Both the position numbers and the translations under genes were made by a program. This document shows positions 8,769 to 17,605 of a DNA stretch of 64,000 bases, in pieces (positions within the stretch are counted from its first letter, which is position 1; each line of letters opens with the position of its first letter). The stretch spans positions 1,218,118-1,282,117 of the forward strand of contig JACKAE010000001.1 in assembly GCA_020635205.1 (NCBI GenBank), written 5' to 3'. Source of the stretch: Ignavibacteria bacterium. GTDB taxonomy: Bacteria > Bacteroidota > Ignavibacteria > OLB7. The notes under the pieces are model-generated. The model made no database searches, was not told the origin of the DNA, and saw only the letters and a program-made list of their open reading frames with translations.

Positions 8769-10621
8769 GAAAAAGTTGGTTTGGTTTTTTGGGCGCAGCC
8801 GTCACCTCGGCTACCTCCCGGAGTGGTGATTATCCATGCGTAATTGACCACCCCGCTGCTGGAGCGGTGAGAGGGAGGGGAGATGTTTTCTCTCCTCCCT
8901 CGACGGGAGTTCTTGACAGAGAAGAGTCTGCTGTGCTAAGAGTGAGTGTTGTTAGCATTGGCACTCTCCTCTTCTCTTTGCTCCTTACCTCGCTACCAGT
9001 TCTTGGGCAGACGCCGAAGCCTAACGTAGAACGAAGCTCCGCAGAGGGGCCGAGTGTGGAACAGATCAGGCCGGATGAACCAATTGATTTACCGTTAGAG
9101 ATGCTTCTGCGGTTGAACGACACGGCCAGTTCAGTCTTTACGAAGAAACCCCTTCAGCAGCCAGAACCACTTGCCTTGGCGGTGTTGGACACGCTGAATC
9201 CGCAGGGGAAAGAGGGAGAGATTACGATTCCGTTGCGGGGATACCCTGAGCCTGACCAGCCACCAACAAAAAATCGACCGATCTACGCCGAAGGTTCAAT
9301 CGGGCTGAACACTACTGCCATGTTGCGTGCTGGAATTTCAGGAAATACCTGGCCGTTCGATTACCACGCATCTGTAGAGTATGGTTCTTCGAATGGTTGG
9401 GTAGATCATTCCAAAAGCTCTCGTTTCTCAGCTCGACTTGGTGGCGGGTATGTTATCGGGTTGGGATATGGCATCTTCAGTGGAGGGCACATGGGTGGAG
9501 AGGCTGAGTATCGTGCCCAGAGCTATCGACTCTACGCTCTCCCAACTCTGCCGGAGCGGGATCAAGTCGATTGGAGTCTGAAAGGGACGGGCACAGCTTC
9601 GCTTGCCGGATTTGATATTGAGGGAGTTGGACACCTCCGTCGCCTAACAATGGAGCAAAGCCTTCCAGTGATTGATGGAACCCAGCCTGCTCCACCAGGC
9701 GACACACACAATCTTGATGAGACTTCAGTAGAGGGGAAACTCCGCGCGAAAACATCTGCTCTCGGTCTCGGTTGGGAAGGTCTTCTCGACCTTCGATTGA
9801 CAAATACATCTCTCGGTTCGGTTAACTACGGAAGTCTTGATGTGAACGGACTCTTCGAGACTCCAATCCTTGCCATTCGTGCGGGTGGAGCACTCAGCTT
9901 GGGTGGCGGAACCGACGGTAGTTCTCTCTCTCGCATAGCCCCTCGTGTGGAGCTTCGATTCTTTCCGTTTGATGGGCTTGTAGCAGCCGGGAAAATTGTT
10001 GGGGGAGTGCGGCAGACAACAGTCAAAGATCTATTCGGCGTGAATCCATACGCCACAATGGATGGACTTCTCTCTCCAGAAGATGAAAAACTTGGCTATG
10101 AGATTTCGCTCCACTTAGAGCCAGCACAGTCGTGGGGTGTTCGGGTTGCTGGGTCGCGCCGCGATTACGCCTCCTACCTCTACTTCAGTCAGTCTAATGC
10201 CGGAGAGTTTGCCCCGAACTACAGCGGCGCAAACGTTGACATTGTCAGTGGAGACTTCTATATCCGTCTCGACTCTCGCAACGAGTTTTCAGGACTCGTG
10301 CAGTTCACGCAGGGAAATCTTGCCGACGGTTCGGTGCTCCCCTACATGCCGAAGTGGGATGCGGAGTTCTTTTACACTCGTCGCCTCTTCAACATTCCGG
10401 TTGCGGTCAGTGGATCTATCCGCTACATCGGCCCTCGTCAAGGGGGAACCACGGAACTCGATCCAGCGTTTCTTCTCGGGTTTGAGTGGTCCTACAACGT
10501 GGCGAAAATTTTTGATCTCGTATTAGAGGCAAGAAATCTGTTGGCGCAAGACTATCAGTTGTGGGAAGGATATGAAGAGCGGGGACTCTACTTAGCACTT
10601 GGGGCACGAACGAGGTTTTGA
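8765..10621 (+). CDS. Outer-membrane beta-barrel protein (TonB-receptor-like C-terminal half)
   Basis: 618 aa in the longest frame. The likely signal peptide (TLLFSLLLTSLPVLGQ) lies unusually deep, at about residues 66-81, so the true start may be GTG 8933 or 8942. The 5' 170 nt contain hairpin-forming repeat-like DNA and look non-coding. Past the signal there is a proline-rich stretch, then alternating amphipathic strands (GSIGLNTTAMLRAGI, YHASVEYGSSNGW, VELRFFPFDGLVAAG, FDLVLEARNLLAQDYQLWEG), ending in an aromatic residue (ALGARTRF). The EARNLLAQDYQLW ending resembles the last strands of TonB-dependent receptors, but no plug domain is present. It is coupled to the TPR gene by an ATGA overlap. 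Function unknown. Confidence 0.75.
   Translation: MRKSWFGFLGAAVTSATSRSGDYPCVIDHPAAGAVRGRGDVFSPPSTGVLDREESAVLRVSVVSIGTLLFSLLLTSLPVLGQTPKPNVERSSAEGPSVEQIRPDEPIDLPLEMLLRLNDTASSVFTKKPLQQPEPLALAVLDTLNPQGKEGEITIPLRGYPEPDQPPTKNRPIYAEGSIGLNTTAMLRAGISGNTWPFDYHASVEYGSSNGWVDHSKSSRFSARLGGGYVIGLGYGIFSGGHMGGEAEYRAQSYRLYALPTLPERDQVDWSLKGTGTASLAGFDIEGVGHLRRLTMEQSLPVIDGTQPAPPGDTHNLDETSVEGKLRAKTSALGLGWEGLLDLRLTNTSLGSVNYGSLDVNGLFETPILAIRAGGALSLGGGTDGSSLSRIAPRVELRFFPFDGLVAAGKIVGGVRQTTVKDLFGVNPYATMDGLLSPEDEKLGYEISLHLEPAQSWGVRVAGSRRDYASYLYFSQSNAGEFAPNYSGANVDIVSGDFYIRLDSRNEFSGLVQFTQGNLADGSVLPYMPKWDAEFFYTRRLFNIPVAVSGSIRYIGPRQGGTTELDPAFLLGFEWSYNVAKIFDLVLEARNLLAQDYQLWEGYEERGLYLALGARTRF
8790..8932 (+). repeat. Repeat-like hairpin DNA in the 5' part of the barrel gene
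   Basis: The stretch contains a GGGAGGGGAGA / TCTCTCCTCCC inverted repeat around a short loop near 8874-8900 and a weaker CACC..GCT / AGCGGTG pair just upstream. The encoded residues (about 9-56) are low quality for an exported protein. I read this as an inserted intergenic repeat that happens to stay in frame. Confidence 0.35.
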
Positions 10622-10817
10622 GAGAATTAGAAATTCAAAAGGCAAAATTCAAAAAAGGGAGACCGTAGTTTGTAGATAGAGGTGAGAGTTTATGGGGTGG
10701 TAAATCGCCACAAAGAGCGTGAAGAGGGAGATGCGCGGATTGCTTCTAACTCTATCCTCTCTACGCAGTGAACCTCTACTTCTGAGTTTTGATTTTTTCA
10801 TTTGCGGTGATACGACT
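10622..10817. other. Intergenic region with A-rich repeat-like DNA
   Basis: Directly after the stop codon comes an A-rich direct repeat (AAATTCAAAAGGC then AAAATTCAAAAAAGG), a pattern of low-complexity intergenic DNA. The rest up to the SPOR gene holds no visible gene. Confidence 0.4.
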
Positions 10818-11960
10818 ATGAACGGATACGACGAACAGAATGGTGGCGATCAGATGCGTGGGCGAGATGCCTCACGTTTGGGAGCCTTGATTAACAGGGG
10901 AGAAGAGGATGGGAGCCGAACAGTTGGAAACAGCATTCCGATGCCCGGATTTGAAGGAGCTGGAGAAGATGCTCCCGAGGAAGTATGGAACGCATCTGGA
11001 GCAATGACGCTGAACGACTATCAGCGGTTGCGGCGGGGATATGAGCGGGGAATTAACCCCGAAGCGTTGGAGCGAATGGAAGAAGCGCAGACTGTTACTG
11101 AACTGCCGAGGCCGGTAGTCTCTTCCGCGCCACCGATTCGGATAGAACCAGAGGTATGGAGAGAACCTGAAACTGTAGAGGTTGAGGAGATCGAGTCGAC
11201 TCGGAAGCGAGGGATTGGCCCGGTTGCCGTGACAGCCATCCTCCTTGTTGGCATCTTCGGTGCGTTGATTCTCTACGCTGGCGGTGTTGCCTACATTACC
11301 GGACTTTTCACTGGCGACGAACCAGTCTCCGAGGAAAACCTGACGATGGTTACCGAGCGTCCACAAGATCAAGTGGAAGAGATCGACCCAACAGGAGCGT
11401 TGACGCCGGGTGAGGAGATGGAGCTTGCCGATCAAGAGGCTACGGAATCAGAAGAGAAAGAAGCGGCTGAGAAGAAGCGACAAGAAGAGGAACAGTTGGC
11501 GAAGGAGAAAGAGAAGGAACGTCTGGAAGCAGAGCGAAAGGAGAAAGAGGCCACAGCCCTTAAAGCACAAAAAGAGGCGACTGAGAAGAAGGAGACGTTG
11601 CCTACAACGCAGAAACCAGAGCGGGCAATTGTGAAGGCACAAGTGGAAGAGCCAAAAGAGGGATCAGACCGCACAACTGTGCTAACTGCAACTCCACCAT
11701 CCAAACAAGAGGTAGCAAAGACAACCTCGACAGCGGGGAAGTATACCGTGCAAGTTGGTGCTACGCCCGATAAGTCCGAGGCTGACCGGATTGCCGCCCG
11801 AGTCCGTTCCAAGGGAGGATCGAATGTGCAGGTGATTGCAAGCGAAAAGAACGGAGAAAAAATCTACCGCGTTCGCTTCGGTTCGTTCGGAACACAAGAG
11901 GAGGCAAAGGCAAAAGCTATAGGGATGGGGTTTGGGGATATTTGGGTGGTGAAGAAGTAG
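10818..11960 (+). CDS. SPOR-domain inner-membrane protein
   Basis: About 380 aa from ATG 10818 (MNGYDEQNGGD). The longer frame from 10719 adds 33 residues with no ribosome site and poor protein character. There is an acidic cytoplasmic N-terminal half, one TM segment (AVTAILLVGIFGALILYAGG), then a periplasmic charged Lys/Glu/Ala coiled-coil stalk (about 210-275), a Thr/Ser/Pro-rich linker, and a C-terminal SPOR domain (YTVQVGATPDKSEADRIAARV to IYRVRFGSFGTQEEAKAKA). Family knowledge: SPOR domains bind denuded glycan strands at the division septum. The topology is that of FtsN-like or DedD-like division-associated proteins, although no division gene is nearby. A strong bidirectional terminator follows. 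Confidence 0.88.
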   Translation: MNGYDEQNGGDQMRGRDASRLGALINRGEEDGSRTVGNSIPMPGFEGAGEDAPEEVWNASGAMTLNDYQRLRRGYERGINPEALERMEEAQTVTELPRPVVSSAPPIRIEPEVWREPETVEVEEIESTRKRGIGPVAVTAILLVGIFGALILYAGGVAYITGLFTGDEPVSEENLTMVTERPQDQVEEIDPTGALTPGEEMELADQEATESEEKEAAEKKRQEEEQLAKEKEKERLEAERKEKEATALKAQKEATEKKETLPTTQKPERAIVKAQVEEPKEGSDRTTVLTATPPSKQEVAKTTSTAGKYTVQVGATPDKSEADRIAARVRSKGGSNVQVIASEKNGEKIYRVRFGSFGTQEEAKAKAIGMGFGDIWVVKK

Positions 11961-11986
11961 AGAAATCGGAAGTATAGAAAGAGTGA

Positions 11987-12025
11987 GTAAAAGGCATTGA
12001 GGCAGGCAGTCTCAATGCCTTTTAC
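11987..12025. terminator. Bidirectional terminator between convergent genes
   Basis: A perfect 15-bp stem (GTAAAAGGCATTGAG / CTCAATGCCTTTTAC) encloses a 9-nt loop. The A-run on the left arm and T-run on the right let it work in both directions, between the SPOR gene and the convergent alpha/beta hydrolase gene. Confidence 0.85.
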
Positions 12026-12037
12026 GATTATATCTAC

Positions 12038-12763
12038 TTATCCTTCTGTCTGTTCCTGCATAGCGGCCTTGCGCGCAAAGCGTTCAAGTTCAGTTACTAA
12101 GGCTCCCGGCTCTGGCCCAAAAATATCGTGTCCTGATTCGGGGAGTACGATGATTTCGATATTCGGAACAATAGTCTTCAAGAATTCCGCTTGGTCTGGG
12201 GGGAATAGGCTGTCTTCTTGTCCCCCCCTAATCAACAGCAGTGGACAGGTTAGTTGCTTCAGTCCTTCGGATACGTCGGTGTAGGCGGAGTCGGTAGCCA
12301 TGCCGCGAACGGCGGTTGATGTGATCTGAAGTTCTTCACGTTCCAAGACACGCTCAACCCAACGTTCATCGTATGGAGGGTAGAACGGAGGGAAGTCTCC
12401 CATGATGAATCCTTTCACTCGCTCTGGAACTTGGCTCGCAGCTTGAATGCCAATAGTTGAGCCGAGCGAGTGACCGAATACGATACACTCCTGAAGAGCA
12501 AGGTGATTGAGGATCACGAGGATGTCCGATGCTTGGTCGGCGAGTGAATATCCTTCCTCTGGTGAATCGCTCTTCCCTCTGCCGCGCAGGTTGATAATGA
12601 TGTGGTGGAGAGGTAGTTCTCCCCGTAAATCTGTCTCAATCTCTTCTGCTGAGTTTGTTGCCCCGGGGACGATCAGTATAGGTATCCCCTTCGCTCCGGA
12701 GTTAAACTCGATCGCGTGAATTCCTACGCCGTTATTCTGAGCAAACACTTCCCGTCGTTCCAT
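12038..12763 (-). CDS. Alpha/beta-fold hydrolase
   Basis: About 241 aa from ATG 12763, which is preceded by AAGGAG. The longer frame to 12868 lacks a ribosome site and its first 35 residues look untranslated. Motifs: oxyanion-loop region LIVPGATNS, strand INLRGRGKSD, nucleophile elbow GHSLGS with Ser near residue 99, acid in LLIRGGQEDSLFPP, and His in LPESGHDIFGP. A cap region with PPFYPPYDERWVERVLER lies between them. These define a standard catalytic triad in a cytosolic hydrolase of the epoxide-hydrolase/esterase type. The substrate cannot be told from the sequence. The gene stands alone and is convergent with the SPOR gene. Confidence 0.88.
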   Translation of the reverse strand: MERREVFAQNNGVGIHAIEFNSGAKGIPILIVPGATNSAEEIETDLRGELPLHHIIINLRGRGKSDSPEEGYSLADQASDILVILNHLALQECIVFGHSLGSTIGIQAASQVPERVKGFIMGDFPPFYPPYDERWVERVLEREELQITSTAVRGMATDSAYTDVSEGLKQLTCPLLLIRGGQEDSLFPPDQAEFLKTIVPNIEIIVLPESGHDIFGPEPGALVTELERFARKAAMQEQTEG

Positions 12764-13188
12764 AATTTCAGTTTCTCCTTCTTGAGGTAGTAGATGATTG
12801 TGTGAAAGATTTATCAGGCACTCAGGATCAAATCGTACACGGATTGCGCGGATTCGGTGGATACACACAGATCAGATTTGTGTTCACCCGCTTTCATCCG
12901 TCCGACCCGTGTCCCATTTCATCGAGAACCACCGCTACAGAATACCGCAATGCAAACAATTGACCAAGAGAAAGCCTCGGCATGGAAATCTCAGAAAAAC
13001 GTAATGACGATCACGCCCGACGCGAAACCTGCTGTTGTATATTGAGAAGAAATGTCCAGCTAAAGTCTGGAATATCTTCCTCGCTTCCCGGCATGTAAGA
13101 CGTGTCTCTCTCCGGGCATCACTGCTTCAATCAGGAGACTACCGTGCAAGTCAGTTCAGCGAGACAGAGTTAGTAAGCGCAAAGAAGC
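12764..13188. other. Intergenic region with degenerate GGATT repeat
   Basis: Between the divergent hydrolase and oxidoreductase genes. Around 12835-12900 there is a degenerate array of CGGATT/GGAT words (ACGGATTGCGCGGATTCGGTGG), of the kind seen in dispersed intergenic repeats. A TGTATATTG near 13031-13040 could belong to the oxidoreductase promoter. I see no gene here. Confidence 0.4.
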
Positions 13189-14535
13189 ATGAAAAAGAAC
13201 GTTGTCATTATCGGGAATGGAATTGCGGGCATCACCGCCGCACGATTTATCCGAAAGTTTAGCGATCACTCCATTACCGTCATCTCCGAAGAGTCAGACC
13301 ACTTCTACAGCCGCACAGCCCTAATGTATATCTACATGGGGCACATGACCTACGAGAACACGAAGCCATACGAAGACTGGTTCTGGAAAAAGAATCGGAT
13401 TGAACTGGTGCGGGGGTATGTGACAAGCGTTGAGACCGATGGGAAGAAGCTCCACCTTGCGGGGGGAAACGTTGTAAACTACGACGTGCTGATTCTCGCA
13501 ACTGGTTCTCGCTCCCGCAAGTTCGGCTGGCCGGGACAAGACCTGAAGGGGGTGCAAGGACTGTACAGTCTGCAAGACCTTGAGTTTATGGAGGAGAATA
13601 CGCGGGGAATCGAGCGTGGTGTGATTGTTGGGGGAGGGTTGATTGGCATTGAGATGGCAGAGATGCTCAACTCCCGGAATATCCCAGTTACATTTCTCGT
13701 GCGTGAAGATGAGTACTGGACAAACATCCTTCCGCACGAAGAAGGGGCAATGATAAGTCGTCACATCCGCGACCATCACATCGACTTGCGTTTAGAGACC
13801 GAACTGAAAGAAGTACTGGCCGACGCAAACGGCTCTGTGCGAGGGGTGATAACCAGTAGAGGAGAGGAGGTGGCCTGTCAGTTCGTAGGCATTACAACCG
13901 GAGTAATGCCGAACGTAGAGTTCCTAAAAGAATCGACAATCGAAGTCAAACGCGGAATTGTAGTGAATGACTACTTCGAGACGAATCGGCCTGATATTTA
14001 TGCCATCGGTGACTGCGCCGAGTTTAGCACACCACGTTCCGGCCATCCCCCAATCGAACAACTTTGGTACACCGGACGGATGCACGGCGAGACGGTGGCG
14101 CGGACGATCTGCGGAGAGAGGACTACCTACGATCGTGGCGTCTGGTTCAACAGCGCAAAGTTCTTCGACATTGAATATCAGACCTACGGCTTTGTCTCCA
14201 ATGTTCCGCGAGAAGGTGAGGAGTCGCTCTACTGGGAACATCCCGATGGTCGCCACGCTGTTCGCATTAACTACAGAACCTCGGATGGCGTTGTGGTTGG
14301 TTCCAATTTTTTCGGGATCAGACATAGTCAGAGCGTCTGGGAGTCGTGGTTGCGTCAGGGGAAGAAGATCGACTATGTGTTAGAACATTTGGGAGCGGCA
14401 AACTTCGACCCAGAGTTCTACAAACAGTTCGAGGGGAGAGTGGTGGCCGAATACAACAAGCGACATCCGGGGAAGGAGCTGACCTTAAAGCAGAAGAGGG
14501 GAGTTCGGTGGAGGAAGGAAGAGGTAGAGACATGA
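13189..14535 (+). CDS. NAD(P)/FAD-dependent pyridine nucleotide-disulfide oxidoreductase
   Basis: 448 aa, cytosolic. FAD-binding GNGIAGITAARFIRK at the N-terminus (GxGxxG), an ATGSR motif, a second dinucleotide site GGGLIGIEMAEML for NAD(P)H, and the late FAD motif DIYAIGDCAEF. The region after residue 320 lacks the redox-disulfide dimerisation signature, so this resembles NADH-rubredoxin or nitrite-reductase-type oxidoreductases more than glutathione reductase. It sits 60 nt before a NapH/CcoG-like membrane ferredoxin on the same strand. I infer that the pair forms an electron-transfer module carrying electrons between NAD(P)H and membrane iron-sulfur centres. The stop codon lies inside a 30-nt palindrome (14523-14552). 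Confidence 0.9.
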   Translation: MKKNVVIIGNGIAGITAARFIRKFSDHSITVISEESDHFYSRTALMYIYMGHMTYENTKPYEDWFWKKNRIELVRGYVTSVETDGKKLHLAGGNVVNYDVLILATGSRSRKFGWPGQDLKGVQGLYSLQDLEFMEENTRGIERGVIVGGGLIGIEMAEMLNSRNIPVTFLVREDEYWTNILPHEEGAMISRHIRDHHIDLRLETELKEVLADANGSVRGVITSRGEEVACQFVGITTGVMPNVEFLKESTIEVKRGIVVNDYFETNRPDIYAIGDCAEFSTPRSGHPPIEQLWYTGRMHGETVARTICGERTTYDRGVWFNSAKFFDIEYQTYGFVSNVPREGEESLYWEHPDGRHAVRINYRTSDGVVVGSNFFGIRHSQSVWESWLRQGKKIDYVLEHLGAANFDPEFYKQFEGRVVAEYNKRHPGKELTLKQKRGVRWRKEEVET

Positions 14536-14552
14536 TGCATCATGTCTCTACC
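14523..14552. repeat. Perfect 30-nt palindrome overlapping a stop codon
   Basis: Two perfect 15-nt arms meet without a loop. The central 18 nt GACATGATGCATCATGTC are identical to the centre of the palindrome at 16024-16067. It supplies the last codons and stop of the oxidoreductase gene. Confidence 0.85.
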
Positions 14553-14595
14553 GTATGTCTTATCTACTACGATCCATTAACAACTATCTATTCTC

Positions 14596-16002
14596 ATGTC
14601 TCTCAACAGAGTTTATCCGTCGATTCAGATTGCAGGTGATCCAACCGTGAGTATGTCGTCGGTGGAAAAACTTGGTGCTGGTTTGTCCGGGCTTGGTCTT
14701 CTCTTCCTTCTGGTTGCTGGGTTTGCTGGTCAGGCCAGTCCAATACTTTTTCTGGTGCTCTCTCTTGGATTGTTGAGTTTAGGCGGGGTTATCTTCAGTG
14801 TAGAACGATACCTGAAGAAACGGTCAGCCGGAGTAAACAACAACGGTGTCATGTTTGCACCGAGCACACGCCGCAGTTTCCTAACGTGGAATCTTGCAAT
14901 CTTAATTACCGGTTTCTACGTGCTTCTCTACTGGTTCCCCGGTACGTTGGAAGGTCTCATTCGGATGGTTGATCCAATCAGCTACACAATTCGGGGGAAA
15001 GCTGCCGACCAGTGGTTTCTCTACGGTACGTTCTATACTGTTGCCGTGTTGGTGATGGGGTTCCGTGCAATCTTGAAGTATCGCCACAACCGCTATCAGA
15101 TTATCAGAACTGCCTCCGTAATGTTCTTCCAGCTTCTCCTCGCATTTCTCATTCCGGCAATTCTCATCATGTTCCAAAAGCCAGAGTTTTACTTTAGCTA
15201 TTTCTGGCCACTGAAGTACGACTACTTCTTTCCGGGAACATTCGACTATTTAGAGCAGAGTGGGGGGTGGGGTATTTTCATGGTTCGCTGGGCTGTTGTG
15301 ATGGCCTTTGTCGGTGTGCCAGTTCTCACCTACTTCTTCGGGAAGCGTTGGTATTGTTCTTGGGTCTGCGGCTGCGGAGGCTTAGCCGAGACCGCGGGTG
15401 ACCAGTGGCGACAGCTTTCCGATAAGAGTATGAAGGCGTGGAAAGTAGAGCGGTGGATGATCCACTCGGTGCTCGCCTTCATTACCCTTACCACAGCTTT
15501 AGTTTGGGTTAACACCTGGCAGGGAGGTGCTCTCCTCGGCGACCTCTCTCAAGGCTTCAGCAAGACATACGGATTCCTGATCGGCATGGCCTTCTCTGGA
15601 GTTATTGGCGTCGGCTTCTACCCAGTGATGGGGGCGCGCGTTTGGTGTCGTTTTGGTTGTCCTCAAGCGGCAATTCTCGGTCTGCTACAAAAGTACTTCT
15701 CCCGCTTCCGAATCACGACGAATAGTGCACAGTGCATCTCCTGCGGTAACTGCTCAACATACTGCGAGATGGGCATTGATGTGCGGGCCTACGCGCAGCG
15801 GGGTGAGAATATCATTCGAGCTTCTTGTGTCGGTTGTGGTGTCTGTGCAAATGTTTGCCCGCGTGGTGTGCTCAGTCTGGAGAATGGTCCAACAGAGGGA
15901 CGGTATAACCAGCCTGTTCTCGTGCCGGAGAGTGCTATCATGATGCCGAGGCGTGGAGACAAGAAAAACGAGGAGTGGAGAGAGAGGACGTTTACCTCGT
16001 GA
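14596..16002 (+). CDS. Membrane 4Fe-4S protein, NapH/NosR/CcoG-like
   Basis: 468 aa from ATG 14596. GTG 14647 has a better ribosome site (AGGTGAT, 6 nt) and would remove 17 residues. Five or six TM segments occupy the first 340 residues, with the Cys motif WYCSWVCGCGG after TM4 and RVWCRFGCPQ after the last TM. The C-terminal domain has two 4Fe-4S clusters (CISCGNCSTYCEMG and CVGCGVCANVCPRG). The family transfers electrons through the membrane to periplasmic reductases or helps cytochrome oxidase assembly. The first Cys motif has CG where NapH proteins have CP. Paired with the FAD oxidoreductase upstream; no nitrate, nitrous-oxide or cytochrome oxidase genes are nearby. Confidence 0.88.
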   Translation: MSLNRVYPSIQIAGDPTVSMSSVEKLGAGLSGLGLLFLLVAGFAGQASPILFLVLSLGLLSLGGVIFSVERYLKKRSAGVNNNGVMFAPSTRRSFLTWNLAILITGFYVLLYWFPGTLEGLIRMVDPISYTIRGKAADQWFLYGTFYTVAVLVMGFRAILKYRHNRYQIIRTASVMFFQLLLAFLIPAILIMFQKPEFYFSYFWPLKYDYFFPGTFDYLEQSGGWGIFMVRWAVVMAFVGVPVLTYFFGKRWYCSWVCGCGGLAETAGDQWRQLSDKSMKAWKVERWMIHSVLAFITLTTALVWVNTWQGGALLGDLSQGFSKTYGFLIGMAFSGVIGVGFYPVMGARVWCRFGCPQAAILGLLQKYFSRFRITTNSAQCISCGNCSTYCEMGIDVRAYAQRGENIIRASCVGCGVCANVCPRGVLSLENGPTEGRYNQPVLVPESAIMMPRRGDKKNEEWRERTFTS

Positions 16003-16023
16003 GGTCGATAATGAATTCCGTTG

Positions 16024-16067
16024 TGTTGTCCGTAGGGACATGATGCATCATGTCCCTACGGACAACA
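16024..16067. repeat. Perfect 44-nt palindrome, same family as 14523-14552
   Basis: Arms of 22 nt with no loop, core GACATGATGCATCATGTC flanked by CGTAGG/CCTACG. It lies between the convergent ends of the ferredoxin gene and the LVIVD-repeat gene, so it could also act as a terminator, though no U-tract follows. Confidence 0.85.
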
Positions 16068-16071
16068 ACAA

Positions 16072-17343
16072 TTAAAACAACTGCGAATATTTCTTCAGAT
16101 TGCACGGATCACTTGCATCGTAGAGGAAGAATCCTTCCTTTGCCGTGACGATCAACATGTTATCCTGCCAGATAACATCGAACGGCGTGATGTCGGTCAC
16201 CTTGCCGCACTCTTTAACCCGGTTCTCGTTCTCAACATTCAATACGCGCAATCCAGATTGTCCGTCGCAAACAATCGCAATCCCATTGCGGACAGCAAGA
16301 CCGAAGGGACTGTTCAGTTTTTCGTAGCTCTTCAGCAATCGTGGATGTTCTACATCGCTCACGTCGAGAATATCCATCTGGCTTGTTGTGCCACCACAGG
16401 GAGAATCTCCCCGAAGAGTTACGTAGGCACGATCGCCATCAACTACCACTGGATCGCACCGCTCCACATGCTGGAACTCACCGCGGTATTGCGGATCGAT
16501 ATTATCCTCCACATCGTAAATGTAAACTCCCTGCTGACCGCCGATAAAGAGATGGTACTTCGCATAGAATATCGTCTCAATATCTTGGCTTACTTCTGTT
16601 CGCTTCAGCAGTTTTGGCTCGGAAGGATTCGTGAGATCGAAGACAATCAAATCCTTGTTGTCGATGCAGTAGAGTCGTTTGCCAACAATTATGAACCGGG
16701 CGAGCGACCCTCCCGTTCCCTCACGTCGATTGCCGCCAACACCTGAGGTTGTAGAATTGGAAGAGGAGCCTGAGGTGGAAGTACTTGTTGCGGCATTTGT
16801 CACACCCATCGAGCCGTTGCTGCTGTAGCTAAGTGGCTGATAGTCGCTCATTGAGCCGCCTCCCCACGTATCATCCCAAGAGTTATCGAAATCAGAATCT
16901 GACGATCCGTTGTTTACATCACAACCATCAGCACCACACCCACTTGCTCCACCAAGCTCATTCCCTCCATCCCACGAATTCCCATTCAACCAGTTTGCAA
17001 TCTCTGTCCCCGATCTGTAGAAAATATCTGGGATCGTATCCACTGGGCGAGCCTGTGCCGGGTTTGAAATGTCGTAGACCACCAAGTCATGCTCCTGGTC
17101 GGCATACATTGTTGTGTTGTAGGTTGCCACATCGCTATTCCCATCAATTCGGATTGATCCAACTTCCCGCACGTTTGCAGGAGTGCTGAGGTCGTAGAAC
17201 CAAATGTCAACGCCGGGCGTTGTACGGATGAGTGTTGTGTTGTGCAGGTAGATTTTTGAGACGAGCGCGCCAGTTTGGTCGCGGGTGTAGCCGAAGGTGA
17301 GAAAAGTACATCCAAGCAGAAGTAGAATTGTCGAGCGTTTCAT
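16072..17343 (-). CDS. LVIVD-repeat beta-propeller-like surface protein
   Basis: About 423 aa. Two adjacent ATGs (17346 and 17343) follow GAGG; the second gives MKRSTILLLLGC, a short lipobox-like signal. The mature part repeats strands such as DIWFYDLSTPANVREVGSI, DLVVYDISNPAQARPV, DLIVFDLTNPSEPKLL, VYIYDVEDNIDPQY, MDILDVSDVEHPRLL and GLRVLNVENENRVK, i.e. LVIVD repeats (PF08309), which fold as a propeller and are typical of secreted proteins. A Ser/Gly/Asn-rich linker (about 125-210) interrupts the second and third repeats. No enzyme motif is present. It stands alone and has no T9SS sorting domain. Confidence 0.8.
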   Translation of the reverse strand: MKRSTILLLLGCTFLTFGYTRDQTGALVSKIYLHNTTLIRTTPGVDIWFYDLSTPANVREVGSIRIDGNSDVATYNTTMYADQEHDLVVYDISNPAQARPVDTIPDIFYRSGTEIANWLNGNSWDGGNELGGASGCGADGCDVNNGSSDSDFDNSWDDTWGGGSMSDYQPLSYSSNGSMGVTNAATSTSTSGSSSNSTTSGVGGNRREGTGGSLARFIIVGKRLYCIDNKDLIVFDLTNPSEPKLLKRTEVSQDIETIFYAKYHLFIGGQQGVYIYDVEDNIDPQYRGEFQHVERCDPVVVDGDRAYVTLRGDSPCGGTTSQMDILDVSDVEHPRLLKSYEKLNSPFGLAVRNGIAIVCDGQSGLRVLNVENENRVKECGKVTDITPFDVIWQDNMLIVTAKEGFFLYDASDPCNLKKYSQLF

Positions 17344-17605
17344 CATAAGCCTCGTGAAAGTTTGCTGGTACATGGATACGCATTATGGCAGATGGGGGAA
17401 AGTGACAGATTATTCTTTGAAGGTTTACCCGGAAACAGGAGTTTTTTCCTTGAATATGTGCTTTGTGGTTGTACGGTGGCTGGTCGAGGTGTAAATTCTT
17501 TGCGGTCTTCGGGAGTTGGTCGACAGGAGTTGATCATATCCTGACTTGGGGATTCGTGAGTAAGTGGTTGGCGTTGTGCAGACAGACAAAGTGTGCTAAA
17601 ATTCT

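Noticed and set aside
11432..11812. 126-codon minus-strand ORF opposite the SPOR gene
   Set aside because: It mirrors the Lys/Glu coiled coil of the SPOR gene and is Ser/Phe-rich low complexity, a typical antisense shadow.
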